DNA of 64,000 bases, from assembly GCA_964582545.1 (NCBI GenBank), contig CAZOSB010000006.1:1-64000 (forward strand). Direction: 5' to 3'. The translations under genes and the position numbers were made by a program. The notes beneath the pieces are model-generated. The model was not told the origin of the DNA. It was given only the letters and a program-made list of their open reading frames with translations, and searched no databases. The DNA is from JAVVUJ01 sp964582545 (lineage in GTDB: Bacteria; Bacillota; Clostridia; Peptostreptococcales; Anaerovoracaceae). Positions 43,147 to 52,138 of this stretch are shown here, one piece after another; the first letter of the stretch is position 1, and every line of letters starts with the position of its first letter.

Positions 43147-43791
43147 ATGGAGCAAGGTTCAAGACTATTTTTAGAGCGCAGGATATCACTGCTTTATGGT
43201 GCGGAATCGGCAGCTATGAAAGCGTTTGACATTGTGCAGGAAGAGATGTGTGCCGAAAGGGGCTTTGTCCGCTTTGACGGCAGCGATTATTATATGCACT
43301 GCATAGATGTGGCAAACTTCCTCGTCTCTTATGGCATTACAAATCAAAATGCCGTAACGGCTGCACTTTTGCACGACATGGTAGAGGATGTGCCAGGTTT
43401 TACAGTAGAATCAATTTCAGAGCAATTTGGTGTGCGTGTTGCCGAAATGGTTCGTCTTGTCAGTAAAAAACGATATTTAGATTACAAGGATGATGCTGTT
43501 TTGAGAGAGTATCTTGAAGACATTTCAAAGGACATTCATGCCGCCGCTATAAAAACCGCGGACAGAATGCACAATATGTGTACGCTACAGGGCGTAGACC
43601 TTTGCAAGCGCTATCAAAAAGCAGTGGAAACCGAGCAGTATTTTGTACCGTTTTTCAAGCTTTGCCGGGAGCGGTATCCACGGTATGAAAGCTTGTTTCA
43701 TGCGGCAAAGACGCAGATATTGCCGCAAATTTATGAGATTAAGGCGCATTATCACGATTATTGCGAGCTTATGGATTTGAAAAAAATGTAA
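43147..43791 (+). CDS. HD-domain phosphohydrolase, RelA/SpoT hydrolase type
   Basis: This 214-residue protein carries only the HD hydrolase part of RSH enzymes: YMHCIDVANFL, ALLHDMVEDVPG (metal-binding HD), FGVRVAEMVRLVSKK and IKTADRMHNM. There is no synthetase, TGS or ACT domain, so it resembles small alarmone hydrolases that degrade (p)ppGpp, or Mesh1-like enzymes. The start is ATG 43147 after AGGAGGGG, and a more upstream ATG at 43102 lies inside the P9 promoter and cannot be transcribed from it. A monocistronic gene ended by a strong terminator. Confidence 0.85.
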   Translation: MEQGSRLFLERRISLLYGAESAAMKAFDIVQEEMCAERGFVRFDGSDYYMHCIDVANFLVSYGITNQNAVTAALLHDMVEDVPGFTVESISEQFGVRVAEMVRLVSKKRYLDYKDDAVLREYLEDISKDIHAAAIKTADRMHNMCTLQGVDLCKRYQKAVETEQYFVPFFKLCRERYPRYESLFHAAKTQILPQIYEIKAHYHDYCELMDLKKM

Positions 43792-43819
43792 GCACTCTAT
43801 ATTAACGTACCGCCTTTGG

Positions 43820-43857
43820 GCAGCACTCCACAAGTTAAAGTGGGGTGCTGCTTTTTT
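43820..43857 (+). terminator. Terminator of the HD gene
   Basis: GCAGCACTCCAC (43820-43831) and GTGGGGTGCTGC (43840-43851) form a 12-bp stem with one mismatch and an 8-nt loop, followed by six T. The next island promoter starts 5 nt later. Confidence 0.92.
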
Positions 43858-43861
43858 ATTT

Positions 43862-43903
43862 GAAACTTTGCTTAGAAAAACGGCGAGATAGAGCTTTTAT
43901 AAT
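43862..43903 (+). promoter_or_regulatory. Island promoter P10 (GAAACTTT box)
   Basis: GAAACTTT (43862-43869), GCTTA, GAAAAA at -35 and a perfect TATAAT (43898-43903) 28 nt after the box. It drives the lipoprotein-HEAT-S-layer protein operon. Confidence 0.77.
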
Positions 43904-43933
43904 AAGGATACTTAGAGTGAAGGAGGAGTTTCT

Positions 43934-45838
43934 ATGAAAATGAAGATATATGGGACGGCAGTCATACTGCTGTGTCTATTTTCCCTCATCGCTTGCGTCA
44001 ATGCGCAGGAGATAGCGGCCAATACCCCGAGTCAAAGCCAAACACCCTCGCAGACTTCAGTGGTCGCAGAAAAGCCTAAAAATAAGCTACCTGACTTAGC
44101 AAAAAAGGAACAAATGGCGCTATCATACCTTGAAAACCGTTTAAATGAAAACAGCGAATTTGTCTATGTCTACTCCGATTATGCTGCCATAAGCAACAAC
44201 TTTACACAAAAGGCGAAAATCGGCAGCGGCACTGCAAGCTTCGTCGATGATATGGACGAAAATGTGGGTGGTGCATACAACGGTTCAAGCGCTATTGCCT
44301 GCCGGGTTAATACGAACGCATTAAACTGGGGCGGTTGGATGTTTCTAAACGGTTACCTGTCAAAAGGCGAAACCGTACCACGGCTAAACTTCGGCGAGGT
44401 GCCAAACGCTGGGTTTGACTTAACCGGTGCTACCAAACTCACCTTTATGGCAAAGGGTGAGAAGGGCGGCGAAATCGTTGAGTTTTTCACGGCTGGGCTT
44501 GGGTATGACGGTGAATACGGCAAGAAAATAGCTCCTTATCCCGATAGCACCACAAAACGAAATCTTTTCGTCAAGCTCACAAAGGATTGGAAAAAGTACA
44601 CGATTGATCTTGATAGTGCTAACTTATCGAGCATCGGTTGTGGATTTGGTTTTGTGGTGAGTGGAGCGAATAGGCAAGGTGAAACGCTGTTTTATCTTGA
44701 TGAAATTCGCTTTGAGGGCATCATTGCCGCCGCGAAAAACACACCACGTTTTATTCAGTCTTACGAAATTAATACAAGGGAAAACCCAAAGGGTGTTTAT
44801 ATCCAAAATGCGGCGTTTTCCTACGACAATGCACTGGTGGCCATGGCGTATATTGCAACAGGCAAAAAAGATGAAGCAAAGCTCATTCTCGATTCCTTTA
44901 TATATGCCGTTGCAAACGACCGTTACAAGCCCGATCGTTTACGTAACGCCTATGCCTACGGAAACATTACACCCTTTCCGGGCTGGGAAAGCGGCACACG
45001 TTTACCCGGTTGGTATGATGCGGACGAGAAATTCTACTTTGAAGACCAATACCAAGTGGGCACAAACGTGGGCAATAGCTCTTATGTGGCACTTGCGCTA
45101 CTTCAGTATCACAAAGCATATGGCGGTGAGGAATACCTAACCCTTGCCAAAACACTGATGGACTGGGTTTTGACCAGAGAAGACAAAACTCCTGGCTTCA
45201 CCGGCGGATATGACGGCTGGCCGGAAACAGGCGAAGTTACCGAACATACCTATAAATCCATTGAGCATAACATTGACGCTTATGCGGCTTTTAAGCAGAT
45301 CTATGCTGTTACAGGCGAGCAAAAGTATAAAATTGCCGCTGACAATGCACTCCAGTTTATCAAGTCTATGTATGATCCCACCGCAAAAGTGTTTTACACC
45401 GGCACGCAGGCAGACGGTGTAACCCCGAACAAAGAAAACATCGTATTGGATGCACAGGTTTGGTGTGCGTTGGTCCTGGGTAAGGACTTTGCGCCATACC
45501 TCCCCGCTTTGGAACGTGCCATTGCTATGCAAACACCTGATGGCGGCTTCCCTTTCCATGAAGCCAACACAAACGGAGGTTACTGGCTGGAGGGAACGGC
45601 GTTCACTGCGCTCGCTCTAAAGCAGTTTGGTTACGATGCACCTGCGCGAAAAGCCTTTAAGGCATTAGTATCAAAGCAGTTGGAAACAGGCGGATTCCCT
45701 GCAGCCACAGTAAAAGAGCTGACAACCGGATTTACCTTGTTTACCGGCGACCCATGGGTTTACAGCGACAGCCCCCACATTGCGCCGACAGCATGGTCTG
45801 TGATGGCAGTCCGCGGTTTTAACCCCTATCAATTTTAA
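43934..45838 (+). CDS. Surface lipoprotein with probable carbohydrate-active alpha/alpha-toroid domain
   Basis: In this 634-residue protein the N-terminal signal sequence ends in the lipobox SLIAC with Cys21 as the lipidation site, followed by a Ser/Gln/Thr/Pro-rich linker. At about 75-260 there is a beta-sandwich-like segment resembling carbohydrate-binding or non-catalytic glycosidase domains (FDLTGATKLTFMAKGE, YTIDLDSANLSSI). At about 290-630 there are repeated helical-hairpin units (YDNALVAMAYIATGKKDEAK, WVLTRED, TPDGGFPFHE, GGYWLEGTAFTALAL) typical of an (alpha/alpha)6 toroid as in glycosidases and polysaccharide lyases. The substrate is unknown. AAGGAGGAG precedes the ATG. It is the first gene of the P10 operon. 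Confidence 0.75.
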   Translation: MKMKIYGTAVILLCLFSLIACVNAQEIAANTPSQSQTPSQTSVVAEKPKNKLPDLAKKEQMALSYLENRLNENSEFVYVYSDYAAISNNFTQKAKIGSGTASFVDDMDENVGGAYNGSSAIACRVNTNALNWGGWMFLNGYLSKGETVPRLNFGEVPNAGFDLTGATKLTFMAKGEKGGEIVEFFTAGLGYDGEYGKKIAPYPDSTTKRNLFVKLTKDWKKYTIDLDSANLSSIGCGFGFVVSGANRQGETLFYLDEIRFEGIIAAAKNTPRFIQSYEINTRENPKGVYIQNAAFSYDNALVAMAYIATGKKDEAKLILDSFIYAVANDRYKPDRLRNAYAYGNITPFPGWESGTRLPGWYDADEKFYFEDQYQVGTNVGNSSYVALALLQYHKAYGGEEYLTLAKTLMDWVLTREDKTPGFTGGYDGWPETGEVTEHTYKSIEHNIDAYAAFKQIYAVTGEQKYKIAADNALQFIKSMYDPTAKVFYTGTQADGVTPNKENIVLDAQVWCALVLGKDFAPYLPALERAIAMQTPDGGFPFHEANTNGGYWLEGTAFTALALKQFGYDAPARKAFKALVSKQLETGGFPAATVKELTTGFTLFTGDPWVYSDSPHIAPTAWSVMAVRGFNPYQF

Positions 45839-45853
45839 CAGGAGGACAACAAG

Positions 45854-46186
45854 ATGTTTTACAGTAAACCTGAAGGCAACTGGAGAAGCTGGGACCCCGA
45901 AACCGCCATGCGTGGTGTTCGTAATGACATGACACGGCAAGAACTTTTTGAGGTTGTTTACGGCGCAAAATGCGGAGCCGCACGAAGAATCGCTTTAGCA
46001 CACCTTGATGATCAAAACTTGTTTGAGACATTTGTTTTTTGCGATCCCGACCCCATGGTTCGCAGAGGGATTGCGCGTAAGCTTCTTAACAAAGCGATTC
46101 TAAAGCGTGTAGAGGAAGAAGATAAAAATTCTTCTGTACGGGAAGCGGCTGTTTGGCGTTTAGATAAATTGGAAACGGCAGAATAA
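45854..46186 (+). CDS. Small HEAT-type repeat protein
   Basis: This 110-residue protein has helical repeats of the form AARRIALAHLDDQNLFETFV, MVRRGIARKLLNK and SVREAAVWRLDKL, the same HEAT/leucine-rich-variant type seen in the scaffolds at 22877 and 31123. It has no signal peptide although it lies between two exported proteins. AGGAGG precedes the ATG, 15 nt after the lipoprotein gene. It is probably a small interaction module. Confidence 0.72.
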   Translation: MFYSKPEGNWRSWDPETAMRGVRNDMTRQELFEVVYGAKCGAARRIALAHLDDQNLFETFVFCDPDPMVRRGIARKLLNKAILKRVEEEDKNSSVREAAVWRLDKLETAE

Positions 46187-46212
46187 CCAAAAATGTTAAT
46201 AAGGAGGAATTT

Positions 46213-49200
46213 ATGATGAAAAACTATGCGAAACGGATAATAGCGCTTATTCTCAGTATTACTATGCTTTTTACAATGTCATCGCTGACAGTGTTTTCAG
46301 AGGGCGGCGAGCAGACCGATGAAATAAGCATCGAACAATATGAAGAAGATGCATTGAATGTAGGTGACGAGCCTAACGAGCTAACTTTGGACCAATCTGA
46401 TGTCGAAGAAACGCAGCCGACGGATGTATCAGAGTCATTGACAGCATTAACGCCAATGAATGTTGCACTACCGCCGGATTACGACGAAAGTCTGTATCTT
46501 AAAATTACAGGGCAATTATTTGAGGAAGTGGGTGCTAACTATTTCCCACCGCCCGAAGATAGAATTGGTGTTGCTGATGCTGAAGTAACCTTTGTCATCA
46601 ACGCTGAGCAGATTGGCCAGCCTATCTTAACGGATGAAAACGGATATTTTGAGATATATGTGCTAAAGACGTTAATCGACTTGGAAGACGAAACCACAAG
46701 GGTTCACTTTCAGCCTATTAAGCGTGGATATTCTAATGTTGGGTGTAGTGTTCATGTTTCGGATTTAGTTCGCGAAGGTTTTCACTGGGATATGCCTATA
46801 CGAAAGGGTGGTGTCATTAGTGGTACATTCTCATCAGGGCATTTGCCTGCCGCAGACAATGGATACCGCTTTAAATATATCTATGTATATCAGAAAGTGT
46901 TTGATGAATGGCGAAAAACAACGGCAACAAAGCTTGTAACGGAATGGTTTGACGACTATGAGTTTGCCTATCTTGAGCCCGGCGAATATAAGATTGGGTT
47001 TGCCGATGTAGATTCTTTTGACTTTGGAGCGGACGATTGCTTTCAGTTTTATAACGGTGCGCTTATTTTAGATAACGCAGAGGTCATTGTAGTTGAAGCG
47101 GGTGACGAAATCAGCGGAATAAACAGCGTCACTTGGGACGGCGACCGCGACCACGCCAGTGAAGATAGCATTCTGCCATATATAGTTGAATTTGCACCGA
47201 GCGGTGTGGATAAACCGAGCAGCGGCAACGTGGTAGTTACTTTCAACGAAGAAATGCAATCAGCTCCCGGAACGATTGTTTTAAGTGCAGTCGGTGACGA
47301 GAAAACAATGGCCACCGGCTCGTGGTCGGAGGGCAAGGTTTACACCTCATCATTTTCCGATCTTCATGCGGGTAGGCTTTACACTGCCACTATTTCCGGC
47401 TTTAAGGATATTGCTGGAAACATAATGAGGGCAGACAGCACTCACAAATTTGCCATTGAGGGCGGTCAAATACAGCGAGAACTGACTGTTGCAAGCGGCA
47501 TCTCTGTTGCGGGGCAAATTACTCCCGATGCAGCTTTGGACAGTGTGCCCGGTGCTGTTCACGCACAGGGCGCAGACGAGGCGTGTGATGCCATCCACCA
47601 TGCAGAGGGGCAAGGGTTACTGCTTGCCATGCACGATATTACCGTTTCCGGCGGTAGCTTTACCGGACCGCTTACCATCACTATGCCAATTCCACCGCAG
47701 TACAACGGCAGAACGGTTTCCGTTTTGCACTGTAAAAACGGCATACTCGAAACACTCACTGCCGTTGTGATAAACGGTAAGGTAACATTTCAGCTTGATT
47801 CGCTTTCACCGATTGGGGTTGTGCTTCCGGCGGGATTGCCAAACGGTTCTGACCCCATTGCATTTACTGACGGCAATTTCAAGACCGCACTGCTCCAAAT
47901 TGCAGGGATAGATGCAAACAGCGACGGCAAAATCTCCTACGATGAAGCGGCGGCGGTGACAGAGCTTGATGTTAGGGGTAAGGAAATATCGGATTTATCA
48001 GAGATTGTATATTTTACAGCCTTGCAAACTTTGATTTGCAGGTACAATGAGCTGGAAACACTCGATGTATCAACTCTAAGCCAGCTCGTAAAGCTTGACT
48101 GCGACAATAACATGCTTACCTCTTTAACTGTTACAGGGCTTACAGAGCTTGACACTCTATTTTGCGGAGACAACCGCTTGCAGTCTATCGATGTTTCGGG
48201 GCTTACCAAGCTGCGGCTTTTTGCCTGCTTCAACAACAGGCTTTCCACCATTGACATGAGCGGGCTTAATATGCTCGACGCATTTCAGTGTAACGATAAC
48301 CTTTTTACAACTCTTGATCTAACAGAGCTTACATCGCTTACAAGGCTATACTGCAAAAATAATTATTTGCCAAGCACCTCAGCGCTTATCGGATATAACG
48401 CTGCGCTTACCACTATTTTAGATTTCGAGCCACAAAATATTGGAAAACCCTCTGCGCCGACAAATCTTAGAACCATTGCGGAAAGCGGCAAAGTAACACT
48501 CATGTGGGATATGCCAGACGCTGATGGCGGAAGTGCCGTCACAGGGTACGAGGTGTGTTTCAATCCAACTAATGACGAATTTAATTGGGTTCCGGTGGCG
48601 AGCGGCACTAGCTTTACATTTACAGGGCTTACAAACGGCTCAATGGCGGCGTTCCTTGTTAGAGCGATAAACGAGAACGGCGCTGGGCTTTATTCTTTTA
48701 TCGTTGATTCCGCCGTTGCTACAAGTGTTGCAAGCGCCGTCGTGACAGTGGTCTATTCCCACCAGTACACCGGCAGTCCGATTGAGCCGAGCGGTACAGG
48801 CTTGAAGGTGGATTTAGACGGTGTCAGGCTGACGGAGAATGTCGATTATACTCTTACCTACGAAAATAATACCAATGCCTCGACTTCGGGTGCGGTGGTA
48901 ATCGTCACCGGTAAAGGTCTCTATGCAGGAGAAGTAAGAAAAAATTTTGGAATCCAAAAAGCGGCGCAAGCTGCTCCGGCAGCACCCACACTTGGCACTA
49001 AAACAGCAACCAAAGTGGTATTAAACTGGCCTGACAGCAATTTAAATTTCCGCAGGGGCGAAAACGGAACTTGGTATTATGGGGCGACTTTCATAAATCT
49101 TGAGCCCAATACTACCTATACTTTTTACGCAATGTTAGGTGAAACGGTAAATTATCTACCCTCACTACCCAGTTTGCCCCTCACTGTCACCACCGATAAA

Positions 49201-51486
49201 GCGGCACTTAGCGGTACGGCAAGCATTACCGGCACTGCAAAATTCGGTGAAGTATTGATGGCAAACACAAGCGGGCTTTCATCCACACCACCCGTCACTT
49301 TGGGCACACTCTCTTACCAGTGGAAGCGCGGCAGCACACCTATCGGCACAAACAGCAGCACCTATCAGCTTCAGCAGGCGGATATCGGGCAGACTATCAC
49401 GGTCACCGTGACGGCGACCAACTGTGTGGGAACGGCAGAAAGCATAGCCACGGGGGTTGTGTCCAAAGCCGATGGTCCCGCAGCTCCAACTGTGAGCGGC
49501 GCATATTCCGGCAACGGAGCGACATTTACCTATACAGTGACTGCCATTGCGGGTTCGGAATATCGCATGGACAGCGGCGCTTGGCAGAATAATAATATCT
49601 TTACAAGCATTGCGCCTTTATCAAGTCACATTTTCTCTGCACGAATAAAAGAAACCGCAACCCACGAAGCGGGAACTGCTGGTAGCACAGGTTCAGTGAC
49701 CTTTGCCAAGCTCGCAAACAGTAGTGTACCGACTCTCAATTATGATGTAACTGGTGCACCCGGTAGCAAAACGATCACAATCCATGCTGTGGCAGGAGCG
49801 GAATATCAATTCGGTTCAGATTCTTGGAGTGCCACCAACACAAAGACCTATACAAGCGATGTAACCGAAACAATTTTCATTCGATACAAAGCCACGGTGA
49901 CCCACAACGAATCGGCGGTGGCGAGCACTACGGTCAATCTTGCAAATGCCGAGCAACCCGCACCTTCCGCTTTTACCCTGACATTTGCGCTAAACTCCGA
50001 CGGCACAACCTACACCGCAATGATTCCGACCGTTACAGGTGGGGAATACTCTTTTGACGGCGTAAATTATAGCGGAATAAATAAAAAGATCGACTGCGCC
50101 GCAAACACATCCTACACTGGGTATGTGCGACTTGCCGCAAAACCCGGATTCAACGCAAGCTCGGTGACAAGCGACACAAAAACCACACCGATGCTGGCGG
50201 TTGCCACGCCTGTCATAAGCGGTTCCTACGAACTATCCACCCCAATCATCACCGAAACCCTGCCCAATATGCCGACGGTCGCAACGGCAAGCATCACCGG
50301 CATGGTGAAGGACGGTGTTTTAACCGCAACCATCACTGATAAGATGGCTAAGGATGCGATTACCGCAGCGAAAACAAACATAAACGGCATCGCAGTGCAG
50401 TTTAACCTAACAGCCAACGGAAATTACCACAGCTTTTCCGTCACACTCGACCGTACCGCATTGGAAGCACTGAAGACGGCAGGCGTGAAGTATGTAAAAA
50501 TGGGCTCTGCGGTTCTTGATTTGACCCTCGACACCAAGACCATTGCCGGAATCCTCGCACAGACCACAGGCAATATCAACGTTTCTGCTACAAAGCAGGG
50601 CAAAATATCCGATTCGGCAAAGGTGCTTATAGGCACTCGTCCTGTGTTCGACATCACAATTAAAGACAGCAAGGGTAAATCCGTTTCTGACCTCAAAGGC
50701 GGCACAGCTACCATCGGCATCCCCTATACACCGAAAAGCACCGAAAAGACAGGCAATCTCTATGGTGTGTATGTGGATAAGAACGGCAATCCGCAACTGC
50801 TTATCAATTCCAGTTATGAAAACGGTAAGGTGATATTCGCCAGAAATAGCTTATCTGTCTACGGTATAGGCGACAAAACCCCTATTCCTGATTTTACGGA
50901 TACTACAAATCATTGGGCGAAGGGCAACATCGATTTTGTGGCAAGTCGCAGTCTTATTACCGGAACGACACCCACCACCTTTTCCCCGGATGTGGCTATC
51001 ACAAGAGCAACATTCCTCATGGCTCTCGGTAAGCTCTCCGGCGCGGATGTGAGTGGCTACAAAAAGAGCAGCTTCACCGATGTGAAAGACACTAACCCTG
51101 CTATGCCATACATTGAGTGGGCGGTGAAAAAAGGCATCGTGCAGGGCATTGGCAATAACCAATTCGGGCATGACCAAAAAATTACCCGTGAACAAATGGC
51201 AGTCATGATGGTCAACTACTCCAAAGTCACCGGCTACAAGCTGCCTGTTTCCCGCATCGCTGTCACCTTTGCCGATGATGCTAAAATCAGCGTTTATGCA
51301 AAGGACGCAGTTAAGGCTATTCAGCAGACCAGCGTAATCAGCGGCAAGCCGAACAACCTTTTTGACCCGCAGGGTAATGCCACCAGAGCCGAAGCAGCAA
51401 CTATCCTTCGCCGGTTCGAGGAACTTGTTATCGACGAGGGTACAGCGCATGGTTGGGTGCAAAACGATGCCGTGATTATTCCATAA
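46213..51486 (+). CDS. Giant S-layer-anchored multidomain surface protein
   Basis: This 1757-residue protein has a signal peptide at 1 to about 30 (IIALILSITMLFTMSSLTVFS). It then shows an SbsA-type Ig-like domain (Big_5) at about 320-412, an EF-hand/dockerin-like loop DANSDGKISYDEA near 565, and leucine-rich repeats at about 576-729 (LQTLICRYNELETLDVS). Fibronectin III follows at about 740-836, then MBG-like and other Ig-like segments to about 1330, and three SLH domains at about 1560-1745 (NHWAKGNIDF, ITRATFLMAL, ITREQMAVMM). SLH domains bind pyruvylated secondary wall polymer, so it is displayed on the cell wall. AAGGAGG precedes the ATG. It is the last gene of P10 and of the island. Confidence 0.87.
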   Translation: MMKNYAKRIIALILSITMLFTMSSLTVFSEGGEQTDEISIEQYEEDALNVGDEPNELTLDQSDVEETQPTDVSESLTALTPMNVALPPDYDESLYLKITGQLFEEVGANYFPPPEDRIGVADAEVTFVINAEQIGQPILTDENGYFEIYVLKTLIDLEDETTRVHFQPIKRGYSNVGCSVHVSDLVREGFHWDMPIRKGGVISGTFSSGHLPAADNGYRFKYIYVYQKVFDEWRKTTATKLVTEWFDDYEFAYLEPGEYKIGFADVDSFDFGADDCFQFYNGALILDNAEVIVVEAGDEISGINSVTWDGDRDHASEDSILPYIVEFAPSGVDKPSSGNVVVTFNEEMQSAPGTIVLSAVGDEKTMATGSWSEGKVYTSSFSDLHAGRLYTATISGFKDIAGNIMRADSTHKFAIEGGQIQRELTVASGISVAGQITPDAALDSVPGAVHAQGADEACDAIHHAEGQGLLLAMHDITVSGGSFTGPLTITMPIPPQYNGRTVSVLHCKNGILETLTAVVINGKVTFQLDSLSPIGVVLPAGLPNGSDPIAFTDGNFKTALLQIAGIDANSDGKISYDEAAAVTELDVRGKEISDLSEIVYFTALQTLICRYNELETLDVSTLSQLVKLDCDNNMLTSLTVTGLTELDTLFCGDNRLQSIDVSGLTKLRLFACFNNRLSTIDMSGLNMLDAFQCNDNLFTTLDLTELTSLTRLYCKNNYLPSTSALIGYNAALTTILDFEPQNIGKPSAPTNLRTIAESGKVTLMWDMPDADGGSAVTGYEVCFNPTNDEFNWVPVASGTSFTFTGLTNGSMAAFLVRAINENGAGLYSFIVDSAVATSVASAVVTVVYSHQYTGSPIEPSGTGLKVDLDGVRLTENVDYTLTYENNTNASTSGAVVIVTGKGLYAGEVRKNFGIQKAAQAAPAAPTLGTKTATKVVLNWPDSNLNFRRGENGTWYYGATFINLEPNTTYTFYAMLGETVNYLPSLPSLPLTVTTDKAALSGTASITGTAKFGEVLMANTSGLSSTPPVTLGTLSYQWKRGSTPIGTNSSTYQLQQADIGQTITVTVTATNCVGTAESIATGVVSKADGPAAPTVSGAYSGNGATFTYTVTAIAGSEYRMDSGAWQNNNIFTSIAPLSSHIFSARIKETATHEAGTAGSTGSVTFAKLANSSVPTLNYDVTGAPGSKTITIHAVAGAEYQFGSDSWSATNTKTYTSDVTETIFIRYKATVTHNESAVASTTVNLANAEQPAPSAFTLTFALNSDGTTYTAMIPTVTGGEYSFDGVNYSGINKKIDCAANTSYTGYVRLAAKPGFNASSVTSDTKTTPMLAVATPVISGSYELSTPIITETLPNMPTVATASITGMVKDGVLTATITDKMAKDAITAAKTNINGIAVQFNLTANGNYHSFSVTLDRTALEALKTAGVKYVKMGSAVLDLTLDTKTIAGILAQTTGNINVSATKQGKISDSAKVLIGTRPVFDITIKDSKGKSVSDLKGGTATIGIPYTPKSTEKTGNLYGVYVDKNGNPQLLINSSYENGKVIFARNSLSVYGIGDKTPIPDFTDTTNHWAKGNIDFVASRSLITGTTPTTFSPDVAITRATFLMALGKLSGADVSGYKKSSFTDVKDTNPAMPYIEWAVKKGIVQGIGNNQFGHDQKITREQMAVMMVNYSKVTGYKLPVSRIAVTFADDAKISVYAKDAVKAIQQTSVISGKPNNLFDPQGNATRAEAATILRRFEELVIDEGTAHGWVQNDAVIIP

Positions 51487-51523
51487 CGGTGTGGGGAATT
51501 ACGGACAATAAACTGTCAAAATA

Positions 51524-51628
51524 AGCTCGTGGGAGTGGTGAGCAATCATTGCTCCCACGAGCTATTTCAGTGCGCCCATGCTGGGCGCACTAAAATAGCA
51601 GCTTTAAATATATTCCATTTAAAGCTGC
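51524..51628 (+). terminator. Three consecutive hairpins at the island's right end
   Basis: Hairpin 1 pairs AGCTCGTGGGAG (51524-51535) with CTCCCACGAGCT (51552-51563) and contains a second nested palindrome, GAGCAATCATTGCTC (51540-51554). Hairpin 2 pairs 51562-51577 with 51583-51598 (CTATTTCAGTGCGCCC type, one mismatch). Hairpin 3 pairs GCAGCTTTAAAT (51598-51609) with ATTTAAAGCTGC (51617-51628). They share bases end to end, so some are mutually exclusive. They terminate the S-layer gene and probably the convergent superoxide reductase gene. Confidence 0.7.
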
Positions 51629-51643
51629 CTTTGATTGATAAAT

Positions 51644-52027
51644 TTATTTCTCGTGTTTCCACAAACCATGTAAATTACAGTATTCATATGCGGCCACAAG
51701 GCTTTCTCCATCTGCCAAAGCAAAGGTAGCCTCCGGCTTATCAGTGGTCTTCAGGTACTTTTTCTGAACTCCGCTATTGGTATGAATTGCAATCCAAGCG
51801 ATATGGTGCTCCTCTGTCATTGGGTGTTCTACACTACCTACCTTTACGGTGATTTTAGAACCGCTGGTTTCTACTACTGGCACATGCTTTTCTGTAGCAC
51901 CATCAGAGGTATTGGGTGTTAACTGCTTCATTTTTTCTCCGCAGCATAGAATGGGTACACCGTGATCCTGAACCATTTCCACTATATTTTTGCAATGTTC
52001 ACAAATAAAAAATTTCAATTCTTTCAT
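51644..52027 (-). CDS. dfx: Desulfoferrodoxin (superoxide reductase)
   Basis: This 127-residue protein reduces superoxide to peroxide in anaerobes. The N-terminal rubredoxin-like site has CEHC (9-12) and CC in LCCGEKM (28-29). The catalytic Fe(His)4Cys centre is shown by KHVPVVE, EHPMTEEHHIAWI and CNLHGLW. AGGAGG precedes the ATG. AT-rich codon use indicates core genome, and it marks the first gene to the right of the island. Confidence 0.93.
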   Translation of the reverse strand: MKELKFFICEHCKNIVEMVQDHGVPILCCGEKMKQLTPNTSDGATEKHVPVVETSGSKITVKVGSVEHPMTEEHHIAWIAIHTNSGVQKKYLKTTDKPEATFALADGESLVAAYEYCNLHGLWKHEK

Positions 52028-52138
52028 TTTAAGTCCTCCTATAACATCAATTCATCGGTAAAAAATTTATAGTAATGTTTACCTTTTTATTTATACACTT
52101 TGTATTCCCTAATATAAAAGAATTTAATCATAATTTAT

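Noticed and set aside
25207..43869. Repeated GAAACTTT boxes as a CRISPR or dispersed mobile repeat
   Set aside because: The copies are kilobases apart, only 8 nt long, and always aligned to a -10 hexamer and a gene start, so they are promoter elements.
25207..43869. The box as a classical MraZ site
   Set aside because: Known MraZ sites are direct repeats of a TGGG-type pentamer. None is seen here, so binding by the island's MraZ-like domains is only a possibility.
22787..51523. Island as a prophage, ICE or transposon with attachment sites
   Set aside because: No integrase, transposase, relaxase, phage structural gene or tRNA was found, and I saw no convincing direct repeat at both ends.
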